Shown: piece after piece, positions 1 through 7,769 of the stretch
Layout of the letters: each line of letters opens with the position of its first letter
How positions within the stretch are numbered: position 1 is the stretch's first letter
DNA from: Chloroflexi bacterium UBA2235
GTDB taxonomy: Bacteria > Chloroflexota > UBA11872 > UBA12225
Reading direction: 5' to 3'
DNA: 23,634 bases
NCBI GenBank assembly: GCA_002347925.1
Contig: DDYL01000097.1
Span: 10,915 to 34,548, forward strand
The notes under the pieces: model-generated
Seen by the model: the letters and a program-made list of their open reading frames with translations, nothing else
What the model was told of the DNA's origin: nothing
The model's database searches: none
Translations under genes and position numbers: made by a program

Positions 1-485
1 GACTGGGCGACGAACAGGGTGTCATCGCGAATTGCAAGACCGTATGGGCAGCGCAATCCGGAAAGGACAGTTCGTGTCTGGTCTGCGGTTCCATCACCGT
101 CAGTGTCTTTGAGACCAATGATCGACCCTTGGGTTGGCAGGCTTACAAGCCATTCCCCCCATGGTGCGTAGTGAAGCGCGCGGGCGCCGTCGATTAGCGC
201 AAAGACCGATACAGAGAAGTTCTCCGGCACGCTGAGGTAGCGCGCCTGCGAGAAGCGTCCCCGACGCAAGCCTTCGGGAACAACAATCGCAGTTTCAATG
301 AGTGACGAGGACGTCGAAGCATCGACCGTCTTGATCCCGGAAGGTACGTGCGACACGATGGTCTGCCAGACTTGGACAGTGCCGTAGCGCATTGAGACGA
401 TTGCGATGATCGAGGCCATCGTGATCAGAACTGAAATGACCGGTAGGATCACTCGAACGTTTCGGGCGCCCGGAAAGATTGGCAT
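1..485 (-). CDS. Membrane-anchored glucose/sorbosone dehydrogenase-like beta-propeller protein (5' part only)
   Basis: The gene runs off the left edge of the window, so only the first 161 residues are visible. The ATG at 485-483 follows a GGGGGA Shine-Dalgarno with about 5 nt spacing. Residues about 11-31 form one hydrophobic segment (signal anchor or signal peptide), so the rest should lie outside the membrane. From about residue 77 the sequence has the look of the NHL/PQQ-type sorbosone dehydrogenase fold. It shows a 'VPENFSVSVFA' entry strand, the repeat motif 'LKDTDGDGTAD', and 'GLRCPYGLAIRDDTLFVAQ', which matches the family pattern G-L-x-x-P-x-G-L-A-x-x-x-x-x-L-Y-V-A. Family members oxidise sugars with PQQ, but many homologues have no proven substrate. 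The catalytic His/Arg residues lie beyond the edge, so enzymatic activity cannot be judged. The family call is fairly sure; the substrate is unknown. Confidence 0.75.
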   Translation of the reverse strand, partial: MPIFPGARNVRVILPVISVLITMASIIAIVSMRYGTVQVWQTIVSHVPSGIKTVDASTSSSLIETAIVVPEGLRRGRFSQARYLSVPENFSVSVFALIDGARALHYAPWGEWLVSLPTQGSIIGLKDTDGDGTADQTRTVLSGLRCPYGLAIRDDTLFVAQ

Positions 486-497
486 GTAGTCCCCCAA

Positions 498-547
498 GCC
501 GACGACAGCTAGTCGGCAGTCACGACAAGATTACGACGTGGCGTCGT
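498..547 (-). terminator. Two tandem hairpins downstream of the hydrolase gene
   Basis: Two perfect inverted repeats lie in the 160-nt gap between two minus-strand genes. GCCGAC (498-503) pairs with GTCGGC (512-517), and ACGACG (533-538) pairs with CGTCGT (542-547). Neither is followed by a T-tract on either strand, so intrinsic termination is uncertain. They may instead be a Rho-dependent 3' end or upstream regulatory structure for the sorbosone-dehydrogenase-like gene. Confidence 0.25.
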
Positions 548-645
548 GAATTGCGTGCCGTGACGGCCTGCTCTCAGTGCTAACGGGGTGTCCGCATTGG
601 TGAACAGGTGACTTTCGCCAGATGACGCCAGGAGCACCCGGTTCG

Positions 646-1827
646 TCAGGCGCGCCGGCTAACCGTGTTTCCCGTCGGGTTAGGAAGGAGGGGGTTGGTC
701 TGTGGATGTGGGGCTAACGGTGCACGGCCTGCGGGAAGGACTGGCTGCGCGGCGAGGGGAAGCGGAGCGGTCAACGGTGCCGACGGATCGGTACGAACGA
801 CGGGACTTGCCCCAATGGGGGCAACCGGCTCACTGATCGCACGTCCACGTACGCCTGGAGCATTTGTGCGGTTGAGTGTCATGCGCCCAGTATCCGCCGA
901 CTGAGCAGTGGACGCGGGCAGTGAGTTTGAGTCAGAACGTGGTGCCGTCACCCGAGCAGCGCCGGAAGGGCGGGGCATGCCGGGCGGCACGGTGTTTCCT
1001 ACTCGCGAGGTGCTTGATGACCGTGGTGCGACGGTTGGCGCCCGCCCCGATTGAGCGTCGCCTCGTGCCGATGTCACCCGTCCTTGACCGAAGCTACCGG
1101 GTTCCGCCCAACCCAGAAATTGCCCCTGATACGCCGGCGAGTCGACTCGCTCGATCTTCACACCGTTCGGGGTCGCGGAAACCATCCTGCCATCACCAAG
1201 GTAGAGCGCGGCGTGTCCTTGCTGCTGGTTTCCGGCATTGGCAGCGAAGTAGAGGATTGCCCCGGCAGGGGCGGTGGCGAGCGCCGAGGTTCCACGATGC
1301 GTAACGAGCGCGCGTCCGGCTGACGCGGCGTTCGGGTAGAGGTTCTGGGTTCCATAGCAGACCTCAACGAACCGTTCGCAGTAGTTGTTCCAGTCGTGAC
1401 GGCCGAGGTACCCGAGTGCAGTATCGACGGCCGTCTGTCCCGCGGGCGACGCGGGTGCTTGGCTAGCAGCGGTCATCCCGGCGAGGCCACCAAGACCAGG
1501 GATCCCTGACAGACCGAGTGCGGATGCGCCTGCCCCTAGTCCCTGGAGCCCCGAGAGGCCGGCCATGTTGGCAAGGGCAGCCAAGGGGTTCGTAGCGGAA
1601 GGCTGTCCGGGAGTACCAAAGCCGTCTGCGGTTCCCGACAGTGACGGGTCCAATCCCTGGAGGGCTTCCGAGAGCACGTTAGGGAACGAGGAGTTGGCAT
1701 TCCCGGAGAGCGCGTCCATGCCGATCTGCGTGGTTCTTGGCGTAACCGCCCTTGGGGCGATTCGCGCAGTCGCACGGGCCTGGCTGATCGGGTCTGGCGC
1801 GTTGTTGGTTGGCATCTCTCGCGCCAT
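646..1827 (-). CDS. NlpC/P60- or CHAP-like peptidoglycan hydrolase with low-complexity flanks, no signal peptide
   Basis: 393 residues. The start ATG at 1827-1825 has GAGG 4 nt upstream. The catalytic domain spans about residues 131-245. The likely nucleophile is Cys150 in 'NNYCERFVEVCYG', and the likely base is His205 in 'QQGHAALYLGDG', followed by 'MVSATPNGVK'. This is the arrangement of papain-like NlpC/P60 and CHAP amidases or endopeptidases that cut peptide bonds in peptidoglycan. Residues 46-65 ('SSFPNVLSEALQGLDPSL') recall the short N-terminal segment of flagellum- or spore-associated wall hydrolases. Residues 83-120 are Gly/Leu/Ala-rich. Residues 250-393 are Pro/Ser/Thr-rich and probably disordered, as in wall-spanning tails. 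No Sec signal or membrane segment is visible, although such an enzyme must act outside the cytoplasm. The export route is unknown. Divergent from queF. Exact bond specificity cannot be called. Confidence 0.8.
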   Translation of the reverse strand: MAREMPTNNAPDPISQARATARIAPRAVTPRTTQIGMDALSGNANSSFPNVLSEALQGLDPSLSGTADGFGTPGQPSATNPLAALANMAGLSGLQGLGAGASALGLSGIPGLGGLAGMTAASQAPASPAGQTAVDTALGYLGRHDWNNYCERFVEVCYGTQNLYPNAASAGRALVTHRGTSALATAPAGAILYFAANAGNQQQGHAALYLGDGRMVSATPNGVKIERVDSPAYQGQFLGWAEPGSFGQGRVTSARGDAQSGRAPTVAPRSSSTSRVGNTVPPGMPRPSGAARVTAPRSDSNSLPASTAQSADTGRMTLNRTNAPGVRGRAISEPVAPIGASPVVRTDPSAPLTAPLPLAAQPVLPAGRAPLAPHPQTNPLLPNPTGNTVSRRA

Positions 1828-1902
1828 GGTACCTCGTTCCAGTCAATTCCGCGCACGTCATCTGGCGGATACCGGGGCGCCATTTGGCGTACTTGCAGCA
1901 AC

Positions 1903-1930
1903 TTGGCATCAGGCAGCACGGCGTTACACT
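1903..1930 (+). promoter_or_regulatory. Possible sigma70-type promoter for queF
   Basis: TTGGCA (1903-1908) and TACACT (1925-1930) are separated by 16 nt. The predicted transcript start would be only a few bases before the queF ATG at 1940, giving a nearly leaderless mRNA. That fits the absence of a good Shine-Dalgarno there. The match is moderate and unsupported by experiment. Confidence 0.3.
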
Positions 1931-1939
1931 GTCACCAAG

Positions 1940-2296
1940 ATGTCAACGCAAGCCTCAAGAGAGATCCAGACGTTCCCGAACCCCAATCCAGGTCGAGACT
2001 TTGAGATCCAGTGCGTCTGCCCTGAGTTCACCAATGTCTGCCCGATGACGGGTCAGCCGGATTTCGCCACGATCACAATTACATACGTGCCGGATCAGCG
2101 GTGCATCGAACTCAAGTCCCTCAAGCTGTACCTGTGGACCTACAGAGATGAAGGGGGATTTCACGAGGCGGTCACAAACCAGATTGCAGATGACCTGATC
2201 GCTGCACTTGACCCACGTCGGATCACTGTTGTCGGTGCGTTCAATGTGCGAGGCGGGATCACGACGACCGTGACGGTGACCCATCACAAGGGGTGA
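1940..2296 (+). CDS. queF: NADPH-dependent 7-cyano-7-deazaguanine reductase (preQ0 reductase), short YkvM-type QueF
   Basis: 118 residues. Reduces the nitrile of preQ0 to the aminomethyl group of preQ1 with two NADPH, in queuosine tRNA-modification biosynthesis in the cytosol. Family signatures are complete. 'NVCPMTGQPDFATI' carries the nucleophilic Cys34 that forms the thioimide with preQ0, and the catalytic Asp41. The QueF motif 'ELKSLKLYLWTYRD' is at residues 57-70, and 'GGFHE' at 72-76 carries the substrate-binding Glu76. The length matches the unimodular (B. subtilis-type) subfamily, not the 280-residue E. coli type. The frame stays open upstream to 1565, but that stretch overlaps the divergent hydrolase gene and lacks QueF similarity, so the ATG at 1940 is preferred. 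No other queuosine gene is nearby, so it stands alone here. Confidence 0.96.
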   Translation: MSTQASREIQTFPNPNPGRDFEIQCVCPEFTNVCPMTGQPDFATITITYVPDQRCIELKSLKLYLWTYRDEGGFHEAVTNQIADDLIAALDPRRITVVGAFNVRGGITTTVTVTHHKG

Positions 2297-2304
2297 CCCC
2301 TCGA

Positions 2305-2324
2305 ACCATTTCCCCAGGAATGGT
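2305..2324. terminator. Hairpin between convergent queF and phosphotransferase genes
   Basis: ACCATT (2305-2310) pairs with AATGGT (2319-2324), extended inward by a T-G wobble and a C-G pair to a 4-nt loop. It sits between the queF stop (2296) and the stop of the minus-strand gene (2344), where a bidirectional terminator is expected. There is no T-tract on either side, so efficiency is doubtful. Confidence 0.4.
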
Positions 2325-2343
2325 GGCTAGTCTGGCAACGCGG

Positions 2344-3408
2344 TCACGTCAAGATTGGCCGAATGGATTTGGTTGATCGGACGAGTTCGCTCGCGAACGT
2401 GCCCACGGCTTCGCCATTGCGATACCACCAGTCGAGCGCGGCGAGGTCGTCGATCGCAATCTCGTCGGTCGGGGCGTGACCACGACGGTAGTGTTCCTCG
2501 ATCACCCACAGCGACTGCACCCTTGAGGCTCGATAGAACGGGGCAAGCTGGGTTGCTTCCGGGGGTGTGAGCGGTGCCTCTTGCAAGTACGCCGAGAGGT
2601 ACTCGCGCAGGCATGGCCAACCTTTTTCCAGATCTGTCGCGAGGTCAATGATCAGGTCGGCTGACCGTGCGACTTCCCAAATCCGCGGGCCCCAACAAGT
2701 GAGTTCCCAGTCGACGATGGCGGCAATCGAGGCTTGCCCAGAGCGTGAGGCTCGATTCATCAGGAGGTTTCCCAGGTGGAAATCTCCATGGAGCACCTGG
2801 GTTGGAAGCGACGCAAACCCTTCGTGTGATGAACGGTCCCTGCCCATGAGGGTGCGACGGTAGGCAATGCTCGCAAGGACGTGCTGATCAAACGCAGATG
2901 GATTCGGGGTGCGTGAAATTGCCCTCTCAACCTCGCTCATCCGTGCCTCGGTGGCGTTGAGGAGTGGTCGCCGAGGTAGCGATGTGCTAGCCGGGCCGGG
3001 CATTTGGGCTAGGACCCGATGCACGGCACCCAAAGTGAGACCGATCATTCGGGCTGTTGTCGGACTGACGCCATCCGTGTCAAGTTGGGTCCCCTCGATC
3101 CATGGGTAGGTCACCCACCAGCGGTTGCCGGCACGGGTGGCAGTCTCACCGGCTCGGTCTGCGATGGGCTTGACGACGGGGATGTTGTGGGTTGCGACGA
3201 ACGCGATGACCTGGTGTTCTTTCCGAATGGTTTCGAGGTCCGGGTATCGCGAACCCTTCAGGAAGTAGCGTCCGCGCGGGGTTGTCGCCACGAGGTTCTG
3301 GTTGAGGCGGCCGCCCGGGGCCAGAACAAGGTCCTGGATATCACCAAGGCCGAGGTGGCGTGCCACGTCTCGGGAAATGCGCCATGCGGCGTCGGGAAGT
3401 GGTGTCAT
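2344..3408 (-). CDS. APH-fold phosphotransferase (aminoglycoside phosphotransferase / type II homoserine kinase superfamily)
   Basis: 354 residues with the complete kinase core of the APH superfamily. The glycine-rich region is 'LAPGGRLNQNLV' (29-40). The ATP-binding Lys is Lys51 in 'YFLKGS'. The catalytic loop 'LHGDFHLGNLL' is at 206-216, with Asp209 as base and Asn214 as metal ligand. 'IVDWELTCWGP' follows, with the metal-binding Asp233. 'HGDFHLGN' followed by 'DWE' is typical of homoserine-kinase-II-like and other small-molecule kinases. Family members phosphorylate hydroxyls on antibiotics, amino acids, choline or sugars, and the substrate cannot be read from the sequence. It stands alone between convergent queF and the divergent FliD-like gene, so context gives no pathway. 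The start lacks a strong Shine-Dalgarno. No resistance phenotype should be inferred. Confidence 0.85.
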   Translation of the reverse strand: MTPLPDAAWRISRDVARHLGLGDIQDLVLAPGGRLNQNLVATTPRGRYFLKGSRYPDLETIRKEHQVIAFVATHNIPVVKPIADRAGETATRAGNRWWVTYPWIEGTQLDTDGVSPTTARMIGLTLGAVHRVLAQMPGPASTSLPRRPLLNATEARMSEVERAISRTPNPSAFDQHVLASIAYRRTLMGRDRSSHEGFASLPTQVLHGDFHLGNLLMNRASRSGQASIAAIVDWELTCWGPRIWEVARSADLIIDLATDLEKGWPCLREYLSAYLQEAPLTPPEATQLAPFYRASRVQSLWVIEEHYRRGHAPTDEIAIDDLAALDWWYRNGEAVGTFASELVRSTKSIRPILT

Positions 3409-3582
3409 TCACGTTGCCAGATGTTGGAAGGAGCGTGCGGCTCTCGTTTCAACGCTTTTGCCGGTGCGTGAGACCACTCCATTGATGGTAGATGGCCGGG
3501 TCCGATAGGGAAAATCCGCCGGGTGACCGATGCCGGTGGGCCATTGCCAAGGTACAACTCCAACCACGTGAGGTAAAGCAAG

Positions 3583-4992
3583 ATGCCGTCTACCGGTCAG
3601 CCGAGCAGCAATCGTTCGCTCGTGGGCAACACGAGGTATGCGGGTGTGGGGAACCCCTTTGTCCCGGGCAACCGCATTCCCTCGCCCGCAATGAGGAATT
3701 CCCTGGTTGACCGCCAAGAGGCTCAGTCGATCCTGAAGACCACCGATCAGCTCGGTCTCGGGGACGGTGTGATGGTGTCGGTTGACCACCTCACGAACGT
3801 CGCGACCGGTGCACTGAAGAACGTGGTTCCTGACGTCCTGAACCAGCTTCGGGAATTGGGCGTGTCTGCGTCGAAGCTGCTGTCTGGCGCTTCTTCCCGC
3901 ATGGCCGGGACAAGCGGCAGCCGTTCCAATTCGGGGTCGTCGGCGAGCACCACGCCAAGCGGGGTGTTTAGCGCACGGAAGGTTGCGATTTCCGGAAATG
4001 GTGGCGGGGTTCTGGCATCGGTTGCTGATCAAGCCCGGGTGGCGACGTACACAGTCACCGTCTCACAAACGGCGGCCGGTCAGACGTCGACGAGCGGCGG
4101 GGTTGTCGACACCGACACCAACACGTCCCCGATCACCGGGTCGACGAGCATGACGATCACAACCGGCGGCACAACGACAACGATCACCCCGGACTTTTCA
4201 GCGGTCACATCCAACCTGGGCGTGCTTCAGGCAATCGCGACCGCGGTGAATGCTGCGGGCATTTCGGTCGGTGCGCAAGTCGTGTCGACAGGCGGCACCT
4301 CCACGCTGGCGCTCACGCACACTTCTACCGGGAGCTCCGCCACCTTTACGACTGGTGGGAATATCTCAAACGTCCTCGGTTTCACGACAACGACCGCTGC
4401 GCGTGATTCTTCATACACCTTGAATGGATCGCAACAGACTTCGACGAGCAACGTCGTTCAACTGGACTTGGCAAATTCGTCATCGACTACGGGACGAGTT
4501 CAGCTGTATTTGCAGGGAGCAACCACATCGGCAGTGACGATTTCCGTTGGAGTTTCACCGGACATCCCTGCGGTGGTAGATGCGACCCGTGACTTGGCAG
4601 GCAAATTCAACGCCTTCCTGGGAAATTTGGCTGCCAACCCCTCCCTTCTTTCCCCGGGGCTTGCTAGCCGGTTGCAGGGCGCGGCTGACGGATTGAAGTC
4701 GTCCCTTGAGTCACTCGGGCTTGCATCGGGCGCCAACGGTGCATTGCAGCTCAGCGAGGCGAAGCTCAGAGACGCGCTTGCGACGAACCCGACTGCGGTC
4801 GAGAATGTCCTCGGTGGGCCCGGTGGGTTCGCTTCCAAGATCGCTGCAATCACGCGGGCGGTTCAGGTGTCACCTGAAATTCTCACCACGCTTGCGCGGG
4901 GCCAGGACAACACGCCGTACTCAAGCTCGATAACTCAGGCAGACCGCCTGGAAACGCGCGGCGCGAAGCGGTTACTCGACTTCCAGGCTTGA
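3583..4992 (+). CDS. FliD-like flagellar filament-cap / hook-associated protein 2 homologue
   Basis: 469 residues, start ATG preceded by GAGGT about 9 nt upstream. FliD caps the filament tip and folds flagellin. Features run in FliD order. A helical N-terminal region (about 41-102) is followed by a Ser/Gly linker. 'FSARKVAISGNGGGVLASV' plus 'ATYTVTVSQTA' (129-164) matches the end of the FliD_N domain. A Thr/Gly-rich insert precedes 'GVLQAIATAVNAAGISVGAQ' (213-232), which matches the flagellin hook-IN motif. 'LNGSQQTSTSNVVQLDL' and 'AVVDATRDLAGKFNAFLGNL' (330-349) match the FliD_C start. 'ALQLSEAKLRDALATNPTAVENVLGG' resembles the conserved C-terminal piece. No cysteine and no Sec signal, as usual for flagellar type III export substrates. 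No other flagellar gene is in the window. Divergent from the kinase gene and ending at a strong hairpin. The homology is good, but a flagellar role here is inferred. Confidence 0.78.
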   Translation: MPSTGQPSSNRSLVGNTRYAGVGNPFVPGNRIPSPAMRNSLVDRQEAQSILKTTDQLGLGDGVMVSVDHLTNVATGALKNVVPDVLNQLRELGVSASKLLSGASSRMAGTSGSRSNSGSSASTTPSGVFSARKVAISGNGGGVLASVADQARVATYTVTVSQTAAGQTSTSGGVVDTDTNTSPITGSTSMTITTGGTTTTITPDFSAVTSNLGVLQAIATAVNAAGISVGAQVVSTGGTSTLALTHTSTGSSATFTTGGNISNVLGFTTTTAARDSSYTLNGSQQTSTSNVVQLDLANSSSTTGRVQLYLQGATTSAVTISVGVSPDIPAVVDATRDLAGKFNAFLGNLAANPSLLSPGLASRLQGAADGLKSSLESLGLASGANGALQLSEAKLRDALATNPTAVENVLGGPGGFASKIAAITRAVQVSPEILTTLARGQDNTPYSSSITQADRLETRGAKRLLDFQA

Positions 4993-5018
4993 ATCTTGAC
5001 GCTGGACTAACGCAAACG

Positions 5019-5045
5019 CGACCCGACGGGTATCCCGCCGGGTCG
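5019..5045 (+). terminator. Strong hairpin 3' of the FliD-like gene
   Basis: CGACCCG (5019-5025) pairs with CGGGTCG (5039-5045). After one A/C mismatch, CGGG pairs with CCCG around a TAT loop, giving 11 base pairs in all. It begins 26 nt after the stop codon and is followed by CCCATTT, not a clean T-run. It separates the FliD-like gene from metG. Confidence 0.55.
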
Positions 5046-5176
5046 TCCCATTTCCCGGATAGCGACAATATGGCTCTCTCGGGGTGGCGGGTCATGGTCA
5101 CCATCATTGACCATCACGATGCCACTAACGGGCTGATCACGCCGCCGAGCCTGGTGACTGCCCTTCTGGAGTTGCA

Positions 5177-6748
5177 ATGAAGTACTACATCACCACCGCG
5201 ATCGACTACCCGAATGCGGCGCCACACATCGGCCATTCCTACGAGAAGATTGCCGCTGATGTGATTGCCAGGTACCACCGGTTGCGCGGGGATGAGACCT
5301 TCTTCTGCATGGGTCTGGATGAGAACAGCCAGCACGTCCCTAAGGCCGCCGACGCCAATGCTATGGGCGTGCGCGAGTGGGTCGATCACATGGACGCCAC
5401 GTTCCGTCGTACCTGGGCGAGTGTCGCGGTGTCGCCGGACCGGTTCATCCGTACGGCGGTTGACCAAGATCACGCAAGGGCGTCGCAGGAACTGTTCCGC
5501 CGGGCACTTGAGGCCGGCGATGTGTACAAGGGTCTCTACACCGGGTATTACTGCCATAACTGCAACACGTTTTACGAGGTAGCCGACCTGACGCCGACCG
5601 GTTGCTGCCCGAACCATCAGTCCATCACCGCCGAGTATCTGGAGGAGGAGAACTACTTCTTCGCCCTGTCGAGGTACACGGATCGTCTGCTCGCGCATCT
5701 CGACGCGCATCCCGACTTCATCGTCCCCCAAATATGGGCGAGCGAGATCAGGAGCCTCCTGCAGCGTGGACTTCGGGATTTTTCGGTATCACGCCCGGTG
5801 CGAAGTGCCCGCGTGGTCGACGGCAAGCCATGGGGGATTGCCGTCCCTGGCGACCCTGATCACGTCCTCTACGTGTGGTTCGATGCCCTGACGAATTACC
5901 TCACGGCGGCCGGCTTTCCGGATGACCCGGGCCGGGTTGAACATTGGTGGCCCGCTGATACCCATGTCATTGGCAAGGACATCACAAGGTTCCATTGCGT
6001 CTACTGGCCGGCCATGCTGATGGCGGCCGGTGTGCCGGTTCCCCGGCAGGTGGCTGTTCATGGGTTCATGACCCTGGAGGGGCAACGCATCTCCAAGACG
6101 ACGGGAAACACGATCGATCCCGTGGAGCTGGTGGAGGAGTGGGGAGCGGATGCGATCCGCTACTACGTCCTCCGCGATGTGTCGTTCGACCGGGACGGCG
6201 ACTTCAATCGCGCCAATCTCCGCACGCGGTACACCAGTGACTTGGCAAATGACCTCGGAAACCTACTCAACCGCACGGTGAGCATGATCGGCCGGTACCG
6301 TGGCGGTGTCGTTCCAACACCTTCAGGCCCGTCTGAGGCACGCGATGCTGATCTGCGAGACGTTGCGGTGCGTGCCGGTGCAGGCGCGCGAGCGTGTCTA
6401 GAGACCTGGGACTTCGATGGGGCACTCGATGCGGTGTGGGCGCTTGTCAAACGGGCCAACCAGTACGTTGACGAGAATCAGCCTTGGAAACTCGCCCGTG
6501 ACGAAGCACAGGCTGCCAGACTGGACACGGTTCTTCACGGAACGGCTGAGGCCTTGCGCAACTTGTCAATCTGGTTGACGCCGTTCATGCCGTCGGCATG
6601 CGCGACGATGCAGGAGCAACTCGGCCTGCCCCCCCTGCGTCCCGGTGCTTGGACAGATAACGTGGAGTGGGGCGCATTTCCCGCCGAAGTGACCGTTGGA
6701 ACGCCCACTCCACTGTTTCCCCGGAAGGATCTCGTTCCCGGTTCGTGA
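5177..6748 (+). CDS. metG: Methionyl-tRNA synthetase, short form without C-terminal tRNA-binding domain
   Basis: 523 residues. Charges tRNA-Met with methionine in the cytosol. The start ATG has GGAG 7 nt upstream. The Rossmann HIGH motif is at 17-20 in 'APHIGHSYEKI'. The connective-peptide zinc knuckle is 'CHNC' (Cys126, Cys129) with 'CPNH' (Cys144, His147). 'YVWFDALTNYLTA' and 'WPADTHVIGKDITRFH' are class I MetRS signatures. The KMSKS loop is degenerate: 'GQRISKTTGN' gives R304-I-S-K307-T308, keeping the second lysine. The alpha-helix-bundle anticodon domain covers about 325-500. The protein then ends, so the EMAP-like dimerisation/tRNA-binding domain found in longer MetRS is absent. Possible two-gene transcription with the FliD-like gene is interrupted by the hairpin at 5019-5045. 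Confidence 0.96.
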   Translation: MKYYITTAIDYPNAAPHIGHSYEKIAADVIARYHRLRGDETFFCMGLDENSQHVPKAADANAMGVREWVDHMDATFRRTWASVAVSPDRFIRTAVDQDHARASQELFRRALEAGDVYKGLYTGYYCHNCNTFYEVADLTPTGCCPNHQSITAEYLEEENYFFALSRYTDRLLAHLDAHPDFIVPQIWASEIRSLLQRGLRDFSVSRPVRSARVVDGKPWGIAVPGDPDHVLYVWFDALTNYLTAAGFPDDPGRVEHWWPADTHVIGKDITRFHCVYWPAMLMAAGVPVPRQVAVHGFMTLEGQRISKTTGNTIDPVELVEEWGADAIRYYVLRDVSFDRDGDFNRANLRTRYTSDLANDLGNLLNRTVSMIGRYRGGVVPTPSGPSEARDADLRDVAVRAGAGARACLETWDFDGALDAVWALVKRANQYVDENQPWKLARDEAQAARLDTVLHGTAEALRNLSIWLTPFMPSACATMQEQLGLPPLRPGAWTDNVEWGAFPAEVTVGTPTPLFPRKDLVPGS

Positions 6749-6785
6749 GGCGTGTTTTTCAGGACGGCCTAGTGACGCCATCGCG

Positions 6786-7766
6786 TTACTTCGGCCTGGT
6801 TGCGACCCTTGCGGCGACAGCAAGGGTCAACGGGTCTCGTTCCGGGAACGCAAGCCGATAGAGATCAGTGGATGCAGGTCCGCGAAGGCCTTCGCGCAGT
6901 GCGCGTAGCCATTGCCCAAGCGGCTCCGGAAGTTCATTCCCAATGAGGACGGGACACGCGTTGTGTGCCCACCCATCCGGGTGTGAGGGGTGAATCCCTA
7001 TCTCGAAGCCTACTGGTGCGACGTTTCGGGCAATCGCGATGGCTTCGGGATTGAGCAGGGCAACGTCACATCGGTCATCGACGATGGCGGTGACGATTGA
7101 TTCATCAGACGGGAACGCAACCCAACGGTTCGGGTCGCCAAGCGGGAGGTCACCGAACCTGACGGGGACGACAGATGTGATGTCGGGCACGATGTCCTTG
7201 ATGACCATTGTGGTCGGCGCGCCGGCTGGTGGTGCGACGTGTCCAAAGACTGGCATCCGCTTGGCCCCGGTCCAGGACCCGTCACGGTTGATCGCTTCGT
7301 TCATCACAGACTGTCGGATCACAAGGGTCAGGGGTACCTCGTCCCCTACAGGGTCTCCAACGAGGCTTCCGGTCGGGGGCCAAGGTCTTGGCAAGTCGGC
7401 GTCAGACTGAACCCATTCGCGTGCGCGGTCTGGACGCGTGGCACCTTCGGGTATCACGGCGCCTTGGACTTCACGACGGGATGCGAGATCCATTACTTCC
7501 TTGATGGAGGCCACTTGCCTGAGTGCAACCGTCGGGCGCGTCGGAAGCGCTGATTGGCGATCCAGGAGCCGCGTAACGGCCTCAACGGGGCGCATCAAGA
7601 GAAAGATCGAGGCCATTGCGAGCGAGCGTCCAGTGATCGCGATGACGATGGGGCTAGGCGGACTCGCGCAGGAGGCGCTCGCCGCAGCGGTTGCCAACCC
7701 CGCCGCGAGAGCGGCCCGGCGCCCGACGCGTCGCACGGGAACCGGGGGTATACCGATGACTGACAT
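6786..7766 (-). CDS. Putative exported protein, possibly a lipoprotein with a solute-binding-like fold
   Basis: 326 residues. The N-terminus has the charge and shape of an export signal: 'VRRVGRRAALAAG' with a twin arginine, then an Ala-rich hydrophobic stretch ending 'ASASCASPPSP'. Cys33 could be a lipidated cysteine, but the lipobox is weak because position -3 is Ser. Mature-region segments such as 'WVAFPSDESIVTAIVDDRCDVALLNPEAIAIA' read like the second lobe of a type II periplasmic binding protein. I could not tie it to a named family, and no transporter permease is adjacent. It is the last gene of a tight operon: the PLD-like gene stops 3 nt upstream (TGA-CCA-ATG). Its 3' end contains a 9-bp inverted repeat and faces metG. 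Function unknown; export is likely, ligand binding a guess. Confidence 0.65.
   Translation of the reverse strand: MSVIGIPPVPVRRVGRRAALAAGLATAAASASCASPPSPIVIAITGRSLAMASIFLLMRPVEAVTRLLDRQSALPTRPTVALRQVASIKEVMDLASRREVQGAVIPEGATRPDRAREWVQSDADLPRPWPPTGSLVGDPVGDEVPLTLVIRQSVMNEAINRDGSWTGAKRMPVFGHVAPPAGAPTTMVIKDIVPDITSVVPVRFGDLPLGDPNRWVAFPSDESIVTAIVDDRCDVALLNPEAIAIARNVAPVGFEIGIHPSHPDGWAHNACPVLIGNELPEPLGQWLRALREGLRGPASTDLYRLAFPERDPLTLAVAARVATRPK
6804..6828. terminator. Perfect 9-bp inverted repeat inside the 3' end of the exported-protein gene, facing metG
   Basis: GACCCTTGC (6804-6812) pairs with GCAAGGGTC (6820-6828) around a 7-nt loop. It begins 56 nt beyond the metG stop on the plus strand and lies in the last codons of the convergent gene. 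It could end or stabilise the metG transcript. No T-tract follows. Confidence 0.4.
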
Positions 7767-7769
7767 TGG

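Noticed and set aside
1565..1939. 125-codon upstream extension of queF
   Set aside because: Overlaps the divergent hydrolase gene and has no QueF similarity; the short-form QueF length is reached from ATG 1940.
3409..3582. Sigma28-type flagellar promoter before the FliD-like gene
   Set aside because: CCGATAG at about 3503-3509 resembles part of a sigma28 -10 element, but no TAAA-like -35 is present at the right distance.
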